Translations under genes and position numbers: made by a program
Shown: positions 13,645 through 53,610 of the stretch, piece by piece
Numbering within the stretch: position 1 is the first letter of the stretch
Layout: every line of letters starts with the position of its first letter
Assembly: GCF_000003605.2 (NCBI RefSeq)
Contig: NW_003135344.1
Span: 24,904-79,969, forward strand
Origin: Saccoglossus kowalevskii
Taxonomy: Eukaryota > Hemichordata > Enteropneusta > Harrimaniidae
Direction of reading: 5' to 3'
DNA: 55,066 nt
The notes under the pieces: generated by a model
What the model was told of the DNA's origin: nothing
Seen by the model: the letters and a program-made list of their open reading frames with translations, nothing else
The model's database searches: none

Positions 13645-15505
13645 TCTCTACATTATGAAAATCGTAAATATTATGAAAATTTCACTCGACCTGTTTCGAC
13701 TGATAATTATAGAATATTCTACAATAATCGATAATGAACATCGCACTCTGTGGTGTGAGTATATATTTCTTATAAGCATCACCAAGTAGAGTGGGCGCCC
13801 TCAACATTTAAAGTGACACAAAATTTGTTTTTGTGCCGTTGATAGATGGCAGTCTTTCAAAAAATAATATGTATGGTTGTTCAAAGCGGTATTTTATGGT
13901 GAGTCACACATTTTACAATTTTCATCAACGTGGCAGTCAGATGCGTAACTACTTACAAAATTGGCTACCAAACTCTAACACCTAACATTATATCCACGAA
14001 TATTAGTTTCTTTTATGAAACTTTCGAAATGATTAGAATTTCAGCACTCTGTTAACAATATACCTCCACATACTCACGTACGAACACGTGTGTTCTATAA
14101 ATACAGCCACGCAACATCAATGTTTGATATACCTTCAAGACTTTGGTTGTCGTTGGTAAATTGTATACAATTATAATTAAGTGTGCTTAGAACAAATTCA
14201 TATAAAGCATGTTTTATTGGCACATATTTACCTGCATTCCATCGTAGAGGTAATACTTGAGTTTGAAATAACCAAATTAATAAATGACAATACCAAACTA
14301 TTAATGACACTCTGAACATTGTCTAATAAGCGATTGTCATTATTGCCTCACAATAAAATCTCCGTGTTAGCATCTCAAACATGCTAGGGAACAACTATTG
14401 AACATTACAACGTGTCAGAAATTATGATCATTATATAATTATAAAAAATTACATTCATTACACAGATTGCGTAATTCTCCAATATGATATAATCTCCCTA
14501 AATCGGCATCATTCATTACTACATCAAAATGTGTGTTTCACCTCCAACAATATGTCTATTTAATGGGTATTTTCAAAATAATAATGTAAATTTTCTCCAT
14601 TTGTGATGTGATATTAGATTGCAGATCCAACTTTATGTGAGTCGTTCAATCACGCACACCTACACATTGCCCCGGGTAATGTATCAGGGAACTAAGAAAG
14701 AACATTCTTCCCTCAGTGCATATTTCATGTAAATTGTTAAATGAAATGTCTGCTTTACATTTGTTTCTATTCAATTGTTTGATCCAAAAATATCGTATGG
14801 GTCGTTTAAGGTTTAGATGTTTTTGATTGGTAATGATAGAGAATTCTTTCCTAATTTTTAAAGTCTCTCAGATCGACCTTGTTTTATTGCGTGGTCGTCA
14901 ATAATTACGGAATTATGTAATGATAAAATCGCAATTGTTGTCAACTAATAGTGTTCATTTGCCCAGATTCTTGGTGAATATCCCACCTCCGTATTACCAT
15001 ACCATACGGTACCATAACATTATATAATTGCTCTGATATGTAAATATTTCACTGCATATTTATCCGATATTGTCTCCAGGCATGCGTATACAAATTCAGC
15101 ACAAAACAATTTAGAGGATGCTTTGGTTGAGCTAGTCACAGTAAAATGGTGTCTGTGTTTAGCTGTGTTGTCAAATTCTACTGTGAAGCGCCACCAGTGT
15201 TCATTCATTACAATGTTCCGACATAGAGATACAATTACATAGTTCACAACAAATCTATTGCGTGAAACACGGTGCGACTAAAATAACAAAACATTATTAA
15301 TCTCCCTGCGTTTTGACAAATAAATTATTCAGTATTTACAAACTGCATGAATTAAAATATATTCACATTTTGACATTATCCAGCTACTTATTCTATAACA
15401 TGGCACTGCACTTTAGATTGTTTGGCTTTTCTGGTAAAACTACTAACTCTATTTCCCCCAGATTGTTGAGAATGCTTTCCTCTAGGTAATCCACTGAATA
15501 AATAT
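13645..15505. repeat. Diverged tandem duplication, copy 1
   Basis: This copy shares, in order, several blocks with 15,505-17,010: the CTACATTATGAA start, AGAGTGGGCGCCCTCAACATT (13,788 vs 15,619), TCAATCACGC-CACCTACAC (14,649 vs 16,409) with GGAACTAAGAAAG after it, TTTCATGTAAATTGTTAAAT, and AAATAACAAAACATT (15,280 vs 16,751). Order and orientation are the same. Spacing shrinks from about 1.83 to 1.47 kb, showing indels. No coding capacity was recognised. Confidence 0.75.
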
Positions 15506-17010
15506 TTCTACATTATGAATTTTAACTCCAGGTCCTTGACTGGGATTTTTGGAATATTCTACTAATTTTTGTCAATCATAAACGTTGCAGTAGTAAGTAT
15601 GTCTTATTAATATCGAGTAGAGTGGGCGCCCTCAACATTAGATTGAAACAACATTTGTCCTTGTCCTGTTGAGAGATATAAGTATTTCAAAAAAAAATGT
15701 ATGTATAGTCTTCAAAGCGGTACTTGGAGGCCACAATTGTTGTTACATTTTACATCTAAGTGATTCTTCATGACCATTATCAGGTGTACAATTTAAAATA
15801 TTTACGGGGTGATTACAAATAATTTGGTGAATTATTTGCATATTAATGATGAAGTGCCAGGAACATGAATCTTTTTTTTTTTTTAATATTGAGTATTTGA
15901 TGCAGTGGCGACGTCGGGGGTTGACATAAATATAATTTAAAGAATTTTCTTTTACTAAAAGGCACGCACCTATACCTTTTTTGTCTTACCTATTTATCCG
16001 CGCTCAGTCCATACTTAATGATTTGGAACACCCAAATTATTTTTCGCGCCGATATCAAACTTTGAAAGACACTTCGAAGATTGTCTCACTGGCGATTGCG
16101 ATCCTTATCTAGCTACACGTGCGCTGCAGATACCGTCATAATTGAACTGAACAATGATCGAACATCCCAACATGTCAGTGATTATGAACTTTTCATTATT
16201 ATTGCATTATTAAACTGATAGAGTGATTCACTAATGGGATGTATTCTCGCTAAAATGCCATCCTTCATTAATATATATCAGAATATGTCGTTATTATGAT
16301 ATTTGATTATCTTTTTCTGTCAGAATATACGTAATTTGTCAATGACATCTTCATTATATCAATACCATTTGTGATAACATTCTATGTATCATTTCTTTAT
16401 TAAATCGCTCAATCACGCGCACCTACACGTTCCCCTGGGTATTGTATCGGGGAACTAAGAAAGGACATTTTTTACTCGGTGAATATTTCATGTAAATTGT
16501 TAAATAAAATGTGTGTTTTATTTTATTTTAATTTAATTCATTGTGTGAGCCAACGATAACATATGGAGTCGCTTAAAAGATGAATGTGTTTGCTTGTTAA
16601 AGATTTCGCATTAATATCATTGACATCGGAACACGACACTGCACATGTTTTCCGTCGATGGAGCGACACCAGCGTTCAATATATTGCCTAGGTCTGGAGC
16701 TACACATTTCAGAACAATACAGACTACTCAATGAACCACAATGAGACTGAAATAACAAAACATTTTTAATATTACCGTTTTTTTTTTTTTTTTTTTTTTT
16801 TTTGTCAATTCGAGCACTCTATATTTACAAATCAAATTAAAATATATATCAACATTTTGACAATACCTAATCGATCATGTCTATATTATGATACAAATTA
16901 TCGATTGGCACTGTACTTTAATCTGCTTGGTTATTCTAGTGAAACTATTCTTGAATAACCGCTCACTATTTCGACAGTCAAACAACTGAATAAATAATAA
17001 GTGAACTGTA
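15505..17010. repeat. Diverged tandem duplication, copy 2
   Basis: Second, shorter copy of the 13,645-15,505 unit, carrying the same ordered blocks with substitutions and deletions. The poly-T tract at 16,778-16,803 lies where copy 1 has a short T-poor stretch, so the tract expanded after the duplication. Function unknown; it may be an old transposon fragment that was duplicated, or a simple segmental duplication. Confidence 0.75.
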
Positions 17011-17157
17011 ATAGTTAAATAATTGTATTTAAATTATTTTGATATCATCAGCATTTCACTTTTAGTAGGTGTTATTATAACACACGAAAGCTTGTAATAA
17101 GAAACAAATTAGGCTTATAGTATATATTGTACTAAGATGGAATGCAGCGGGCGTTAT

Positions 17158-17163
17158 TTTATT
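17158..17163 (-). terminator. Candidate poly(A) signal AATAAA for gene B
   Basis: The first AATAAA on the minus strand after the gene B stop codon (17,745) is here, giving a 3' UTR of roughly 0.6 kb. It is a reasonable but unproven cleavage signal; AATAAA is frequent in AT-rich DNA. Confidence 0.35.
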
Positions 17164-17744
17164 GAAAAAAAGTAAATCGACACGTTCACCTGTATGCTCG
17201 TGGAATTAATATCGAATTTTAGATTCAAAGTATCAAAAATAACATCATTAGAGTGCATACTACAACAAATTAGGCTTAGTAGTTTTGTCAAGAATAACTC
17301 AAATAGGATTGGAAAAGCAGGCTTCGTAAAATAAAACAATATACGTATGTAATAAAATGGAAAGAAACGACTAGTGGATGGCATGGGTAAAAGTGAAATG
17401 AATTATAACGCGTGGTCACTTTTAAGCCACGTGCGCAAGAGGTTCCGCAATATCATGACACGGCGACAATACCAAGTGAAATGTGGCCGTATATCGTTGT
17501 CCGTAGTCAAAGGTGGCCTCGTCATCACGTCACATCTCGCATCACAACAATTCCATCAGATTTGCACTCCGAAAATCAAAAACAGAAATGGTATACATTC
17601 CACGTTTCACGTTGCTCTTGATAATAATTTCAAAATCGATCAGCCATTTATATGTAAATATTAGATTCCTATAGGATGGGGGTTTGTTCTCGAGATGTCT
17701 CATCGTCAGACTTACTACTGAGGTCTGTGACGTCAATAAGCCTA

Positions 17745-45626
<27,882 letters not shown>

Positions 45627-46070
45627 CTGTTTGGAGAACAAAACAAAGTTCAAATCTATAAGGCACTCGGAAAGCCCAAATCTCTGCCACAGGTGCAAAG
45701 TACCTATCAATACTTATCTACCAATGATGAACCCCCCTTTCCCAAATTTTCTGTCTTCATGGCAACTGGGCCCTAATCTCACTTAAAATCTAATTGATAA
45801 GTTTTTGTCTGAAAGGAAAGCTCTCGTAAATATTTCATGGTCGTTCGTACACAATTTGTTGAGTTATCTGTCAATAATAGAGACTCCGTGACAACGGGGT
45901 CCAGATCTTTCCCAAAATCTAAAAGAAAGTCCCTTCTAACACGTATGTCACCCATATTTGTTAAGTTACCCTGCTCATAGACAAGAAACTAAAATATAGT
46001 ATAGGGAATAAGTGACACTAAAATGACTTGTGTGAATGTGACGTCACATTCTTATGGAAACAGCGATTAA

Positions 46071-46195
46071 AGGGCGGCAGTCGTCGTGCCGCGTCCTGTT
46101 CGATATGGGACTCATAGCGACGCATACAACGCGTGTAAAATACATTGTTTATTTACATGAAATTCGAACACGCGCTGCGTGACGACTACCGCGCT
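46071..46195. mobile_element. 125-bp TTAA-flanked inverted-repeat element (MITE)
   Basis: Flanked by TTAA at 46,067-46,070 and 46,196-46,199. Same length (125 bp) as, and reverse orientation to, the copy at 32,018-32,142. Ends are AGGGCGGCAGTCGTCGTGC and, reversed, AGCGCGGTAGTCGTCACGC. The second is nearly the same as the arm of the 3,351 element, which ties the three together. Confidence 0.87.
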
Positions 46196-47419
46196 TTAAA
46201 TATGTCACAACGCTCCTGCACCTACAGTATGCAAGAACAAAAACACATAATATTACCATATAGTGTTATATACGTTCTCAAGATGCGGGAATTTGACATT
46301 TGAAGTAAAATCGCATCATCTTCATTTCTAACAACATGGACTTTCCCTTTTCAATGTTAATTCGCAAGTCATCAAGATACTACCATTTGAAAATCATCGT
46401 AGACTTCTCAAAATTCCTCCGTATATACAACACATAGTGAAATGTTGTAAAAGCTCCAAGTTTTTGGGGCGAATATATGGTGTCAATTTGAAAATATTGT
46501 AATATTTTACCTCCACTGACACCCATTTTATACATACAAAAATCCCTATTAGATAAATGTGTATTGCCAATTAAGTTCTATACTATCTGTGTAATACACG
46601 TACATCACATTTCAGGTGAACAAAACACGGAGGTTCCAAAACAGAAGAAGCTTACAACAATCTTTTTTCTGCACATACTTTCACATTTTACTGATGGCCA
46701 AAGCATTCCGATTAAATAAATTGTAATTGTGATGTTCGGAACTTTATATCTATATATTCTAACGTACGTCGTAAACACCACAAGAAGGGATGTTGGGTTA
46801 CAAACCCAAGGGATGTTGAGAAAACAAACACGCCTACAAACGGGCTGCAATCAAGACAATAGTTTTAGAGAAAAATCTGTAGTATGTATTAGATAGTGTC
46901 TGATAAGTGGACACAATATATACTATCGTGCACGTATAATAAGACCGAGCGCTTGTGGCGAATTCATCTCATTAGCATATTTTTTTTATTTTTTCTCAGA
47001 CAGTCTTTTTTTATACAGTTTCTGCTTTATTCAACAGAATCTGGGAACAATGTATTGCGCACGACTAGATGTACACAGTTCCATCAGATAAGCATATCCA
47101 ACTCTCAGTTTATCGTTGTAGCACGGAGTTCATTTTTGGGAAGGGAACTATTTGTGATTTTATCGATTATTAGCGAGAAGATTGTGTGACAACATCGCGT
47201 GTAAAAATGGGACTATTCAATAGTGCATTAATCGTGAAGGAATATCATTTTTTTTTCATTCAATATATATCCCCTTATGGTTTTAATTTTTGTTTCATTT
47301 GCGCACATACACATTAAAGCCACTGATTGATCTACGAGAAACTTGATACTAAACGTCAAGACATGTTTATTTAGCAATACAAATTAATTCTAATGTCTTC
47401 TACTACAAAAAAAGTAACA

Positions 47420-47822
47420 GTGTCAGTGTCATGCTGAAACACAGTCTAACCACCGTAGTGTAACTCACCGGGAACCCACTACCATGCACTAACACATTGC
47501 CACGCAATCAACAAACCATGACGCCCACTCATGCCATCTCACACGGAGAACATGTCAACCAAGAATCATAGTTCCACAATAAAACACGCCGGCCAGTCAA
47601 ACCGAGAAGCATCATCTTTTCTATAGGACCACGTGAACATCGCAGTGCCATTTCTCGAATCCACCAATATACACGCGCACACTAATCAACAGCGTCGCAT
47701 GGGAACCCGCTCGCCAATCGTAGTGCCACGCTGAGAACACATCGACCAATTATAAAGTCGCAGTGGTAACGTGCCCGCCAATCACAATGTCACACGAGAA
47801 CATGCCCACCAATCATTGGGCT
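47420..47822. repeat. Degenerate ~32-bp repeat with CCAAT words
   Basis: Units beginning CCAAT or CCAA recur: CCAATCGTAGTGCCACGCTG (47,715), CCAATTATAAAGTCGCAGTG, CCAATCACAATGTCACACGA and CCAATCATTGG (47,811), spaced about 32 bp, with older, less regular units to the left. The + strand is C- and A-rich throughout. No coding function is supported. Confidence 0.6.
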
Positions 47823-50800
47823 GAACTCACCAACAAGCCGAGAAAAACATCGAAAAAAACACGAGCTGCATTCATGAGAATAAAATCTTCTGTCATAAGA
47901 CACATGTATGTCGTCAATACCAACCACAACTTAGTGTGTTTCATAACCCCGGTAACTAAGTGATTTGGTAATGACAAACCAAAGAATTCAAATGCTCAAA
48001 TTTAAAGTAGTAATTTGACGTATATATAACATGCTGATTATCCAGAGAAAACGCCGATTTGAGACAGAAAGTCTCCATTAACTCGGGCACCTCGTTAGTC
48101 TTTGAAGCAATTCCCCCCTGCATGTATGCTACCCCGTGGCCATCTCGATACATTCATCTATTTTCGCCGCAGGTCTCAAATTATTCACCACAAATCTTGT
48201 CAGTATCTATGTATGCATGTATATATGTATTAGAGACAGCAAGGCTACTATTTGGAGTCTGTCAATCAGATACTATTAATGACTAGTAGGTCACGGAGCA
48301 GAAAATTCACTTCTATCTGAACGCAAATTTCGCCCAATTACAATAACAGTGGTTATGAGTTTTTTTTTCTTCTAAATGGCAGCTACGGTTGTTGTACCAC
48401 AATATGTAGCGCTAGAGGTTAACCGGTAATTCGAAGACGATTCTACTGAAGCGATCTATGTAACGACGAGCACGTCGGATTAAATATACTCAAGTTGTCT
48501 TGGTGACACTTACAATAACAGAGAGCATGTCATTTTTTTTGCCACGAATCCAGTAACAATTTAGAAATATTGAATAACATGTCTTCCAATCAAAAATCAA
48601 AAAATGGTAAATAACGTCGCCAGACACAGTATCTCCTATGGCGGCGCCAGGCTGTGGAGCCATGCACCCTCTCACCAAAGATACAGATATCTAAATTTGT
48701 AAAACAACAACTCTGGCAATGCCAAGTTAACGCCCACTAGTGATAGCAGTGAGGCATCTTTTGTTTACGCAGTGTAATTATTTTTTGATTAATGTCGGCA
48801 ACTACGCATTATCACTGTGGCTATCCATAGCGATTATTTAACAGATATGAAATTGACATTTGTTGACTGTTCATGAACTGACACGGTGTACATAGGGATT
48901 CTGGTTGATACTCAAGTTTAAGTAGGTATCACAATGATGACCCTTTAAAAACAATAACGGAAGATATTACCAGAAAGACCCCCTAGGACGGTGGAGATAC
49001 ATTTTTCCCATAAATCAGGTATCGATGGACATGTTGGACATTATTTGTTGGCTGGCGTGGGTAGTCATCAACCGCCGGATTCTCAACTAAAGCGGCACTT
49101 TCCATATTTGGGTATATAGACAATCACGTCACGAATACAAACAAGCCAGAATGAGACCCAACTTATTTTTTTTTTTGATATATATGTACTAAATTTGCCC
49201 AACAGTATTTTAATTACACTCATTGTGATTGGCACCCCACAATGCCGTGTAGCGTTGCTATGGCGACATATCTTATAACCAACTGGTTATACCGGTATAC
49301 ATATGTTTCAGTATCCACTGACGGAATATTCGAATGAACAACAATAACAATGTAGTCACAGTTGGTGCAGTTGTGATGGAAATACAGAAACAAATTGTTC
49401 AAAAAAATAAGCGCATGTTATTTGATTTCACCTACAAACAAATACACCAATACAGACTAGTCGGGGGTCTTGGTGCCCGTGTAGCGATATTGATACACAC
49501 GCGACAGTCGATTCACTGATGTCCGCTCTTTATGAATACTTATATATTTCACGGTTTCGTGTATAGATTTCATCGTCAGAGGAACTGATTATTATTTATA
49601 TGAGGGTCGCAAAAAAATAAATCATGGAGCTTGTCGCGGTTGAAACAGAAATGTTTTGTACGTGCCCTTATGCAGTATAGGCAGCATTTGGTCTCATACT
49701 GTGGGTGATAAGTACATTAAACCCTTATTTCTCATTGGTTAACCCGGATTCCTTTTAATGTTGAAATGAATGATGTTTTCTCTGTATGTTTCAATTCTTG
49801 GATTATCCACTGCTTTATCTTCAACGACCTCTCATACGGTTTTATAAACACATTGTTGAAATACGTTCTTTACTAACAAACCCCGCAAATGGGTTTCAAA
49901 TTTTAAAAGGCTATTATTGCCTGCACATTTCTTTCAACATGCTATTTCCAATGCATATTTGTTAAGACGTCTCGGTGGAAATAAAAGACACCATGGCTTT
50001 ATATCATAGATGCTTGTCTGTGATGCCATTTACCTGCACATCGTATGAGTATGTACCCTATGATTAAATTCATCATCGATGTGATATTGTCTATAAACAT
50101 GGCTCGAGTATTTTCAAATATATCCCTAGCAAAATTTTACCCACGTGATTCGAGAGAGTATTTATTTATTTTATTTTTAATTTGAATATGGAGATTATGA
50201 TGAAGCTACGGCGTATAATTTATCGTATGACGAGAATGTGTCGTGCAGTATGAAATCACGTTGTTGTGGTTTATACGACTGGTTTGGGATAAATTTAGAA
50301 TAAATCCGTCGCCAGCTTGCAAACATCCGACACCACGACGTGCTCCTGTTACCTACAGCCTGAGGTTAATTTAACAGCACCACGTAAATCATGCGATACT
50401 CACTCACAAATATTAACGCCGACGTTTAATACATCAAATCGATATTACCATTGTTCGGCAGGTTCTCGAACTCAAAAATTATCTTAACAATAAATCACAT
50501 GGCCGATCCACAAAGAACATTATTACGAATTTGTTTTAGAGTTCTGTACGTAAATTTTAAAAACAATAGTGATATATCGCATAGTTTATTATTTTGCCCA
50601 TTTTTGTAGTTTATCATTTCGGCATAGACTAAACCAAAGTAATGATCGGTTAACACAGAGCGATGACAAGCTCCTGTGGGCCGACCAGCGACGTGGTTGG
50701 TTGCAAAGGATTGTTTACCATAGGTTGGATAACTATCCACGTACGAGTTGCGTGACAAGCCAATCAAACAATCCAGAATAAAATATTGATATTGCAGTGC

Positions 50801-51964
50801 TGTCTGTTATCTCACCACTGTAATAATAAAAATACGACGCAAAAACAAGAAAAACAAACGCGGTGGAAAATATGCCACATAACCCTGACACACATGCATA
50901 GTGAATTCATAGGTGCTAATATCGGTAGTTGGTGGAGAGGGCGGAATAGTAGGGGTGTATGGTTTGACAACACATGTATTTGGTTATTTAAATATATATT
51001 GACACTTGTGGGGGTGATTATTGTTTCGCGTATATTAATGTGTGTATACGTTGGGTTATCTGTATGTCGGTAAAATGTTCTTGCCGACTGAATACGGATT
51101 TTTGTTGTATTTTGGTTTGAATATACCTGCGCGATAAATGTAACGGGTGGCCCATTTGTTGGTGCAAAGTTCTGAACTAACATTCTAAATATGTCACCGT
51201 AATAGTTTGTGATTTATTATCTTTGTTAAAAAAAGAAAAAAAAATCTAATGGATTACTATGGTTCAGTGACTCTAGACACGTCGGGTTGGAAATTAACAT
51301 ATACAGTTAACCACCGCAATGCCGTGCGTAGTGCAAACTATTTGGTTCAGGCCGAGAGGGGAACTATTTAGCGCATTTTTTTCTCTAGTGAAAATATGTG
51401 ATCATATCTACGAGGTAAAAACAATGTGCTTACTATGCGCGTGACAATGGTAGCCATACCGGGGTAGCTGCTCCGTAAAAACGATTCAAGTGTGTTTACC
51501 TGTGAACACTAGTTAGCAATGGATGTCACGTCAACCAGTGCAAAAGTCCAAAGTATATTTCAACAAGAGTACCAGCCTTGACATAAAAAATATGGAGCTA
51601 GAACGCTTTAAAAATGAACTGTCACCACTTTAAAAACAACTACCTACATTGGGCACTGAATAGGATGATATTGGACAAACCATTGTTGTGAATCGAATCA
51701 AATATGGGTATCATTACACGCATATTGGTTACAATGAACCATATACTCATTGTATGTTCTCCCCTCGGGCAAGAAAGGTTCAGCCAACCGAGGTGGGTCT
51801 AGTGAATAGTACGTGTGTTAACGGAAATCGATATTACTGTATAGTAATTCTGCAGTAGCCAGCGAATTAGCAATAATTGCAACTGACAGCAACAGTGGTC
51901 ATTATAGCCGGGAGTTCGATTTTCGGAGAAACACGAATCAATCGTTAACTAAAACATCGCTGTC

Positions 51965-52022
51965 GATGCGTCCTGTCGTGTACGATTCGAGTCTCAAGCG
52001 ACGCATGTTCACGCGCATTTGC
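51965..52022. mobile_element. Fragment of the TTAA-type inverted-repeat element
   Basis: The stretch from GATGCGTCCTGTCGTGTACG through GACTC-like and AAGCGACGCATGTTCACGCG words follows the order of bases 46,094-46,140 (GCGTCCTGTTCGATATGGGACTCATAGCGACGCATACAACGCG). Only the central half is kept; the termini are gone. Confidence 0.5.
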
Positions 52023-53479
52023 GGTCTCAAATCAACTCTTAGTTTATGTTATTCTGAACTTGTTTTTACGACCTGAATTCCGAATTTAACACTACGATAG
52101 CGACTTTCTGTTTTTTTTTTCTTTTCCTTCTCGGGGAAAACAACTGAAAACAACTGACTATGACAAGAATAATCAGAACATAATGTACTCAATTTTGCAC
52201 ACCAATAAAAATGTTCATAATTATCGATACACGTGAATATTAAAGAAAAAAACACAATTTGCGATATTCTCTATATATTTGCATTTCATTTGTCTTGAAT
52301 TGTGACTGAAAGAAGCTGAATGAAATTACAAACTATGTAGTGTGTTCAACAACTCATGTATGAACAATAACTTTAATAAGTATGAATTTATTTGGTAAAA
52401 ATACTGCATTTCCCTTGATAAAAACGAAAACATTTCACAATTATGAAAACGGAAAAGAACTGTAGGATCGAGGATAATAAATAGCATTTTGGTCATCAAC
52501 GTATTTTCTCTTAAATTGAATAAATAAATTTCCCAATGTTAATGTTACTCGTCACTCAACCTGGATAAGAATAGCTGTGTTGATTCGATGATTACATGCA
52601 CACGCACGTCCATATCGACTAACATACAAATTTAAATTCATTCATTTCACGTGTGACTAACCAGTGTACATTTCATATGTATGATTAAATTAAACCTTTC
52701 GTCAACCCTGTGTTACTATGACTTTTTGTCACAATCAGAATGTTTGCTTACGGTCACAATAGGTAACTCTCGAAGGATGCTCACTTCCGAGATTTGAAAA
52801 CCGCAAGAAACGAGTTTGAAGGGACAAAACAATATACAGGGGAAATATCTGGAATAAATATCTGTCGAGAAATACGAGAAAGCAATTTTTTATTAATCAC
52901 TCAGTGTTGTGGCTGTGGGCGAACAGTTCGTGCGTGTCGCAGAATTTCGCTGTCGTTACTTTGCATTCATTAGGAAGGTGTACGCCATAATATAACATAT
53001 TACGTTGCTACGTTTTTTTTTTGGGGGGGGGGTATGCTTTTTTGCAATTTGTGGTGGTATTACAAATACATCGGTGGTTTATAAATGAAGAAGTGTTGGA
53101 CATGTTAAAACTGTCCCTAGCAACGACGTCAAATATAACAAATATAAACTTTGTATCAAATACGTCAAAACCTTACGAAAGATAAGGATTAGTTATTGAT
53201 TACAACACTGTTTACCGGTGTTATCCAAGGTTTAATGTACGTTGACCCAGTTAACATAACATTGATCGATTATTTATTTATTGCATACTAAATGTCCACA
53301 TTATGTATTGTGCTGTATTGTGAGTTGGAGAACAAATGAAGTTGCCATAGATACGAACATGTCACTAGGGAAGGCACGTAAATACGTCACGCCCTTTTAT
53401 AACATGTTCTTGCATTATCAAACAATACAAATATGTAGCAAATACGTGAGTAAACACGCCCTCACGCAAACAAGCGTGC

Positions 53480-53610
<131 letters not shown>

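Larger units (their letters stand above)
8818..17744. other. Intergenic region between gene B (3' end) and gene A (5' end)
   Basis: About 8.9 kb with no supported exon on either strand. It is the downstream flank of gene B and upstream flank of gene A, so gene A control elements are expected here. Visible content: a GAGGGCGC/CTCF-like word at 9,022, a T run at 9,393-9,408, the diverged tandem duplication 13,645-17,010, a 26-base T run at 16,778-16,803, and the putative gene B poly(A) signal. Confidence 0.6.

Noticed and set aside
48490-48678. Minus-strand frame considered as the missing upstream exon of gene B
   Set aside because: It shows none of the exon 1 hallmarks (signal peptide, VAVIVPGS, GPVC, WNIPM) and has no fitting donor in the needed phase.
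50812-51183. 123-codon minus-strand open frame, the longest without N outside the receptor
   Set aside because: No hydrophobic, domain or family pattern; composition reads like translated AT-rich DNA, and the antisense frame is equally open. No promoter or splice context.
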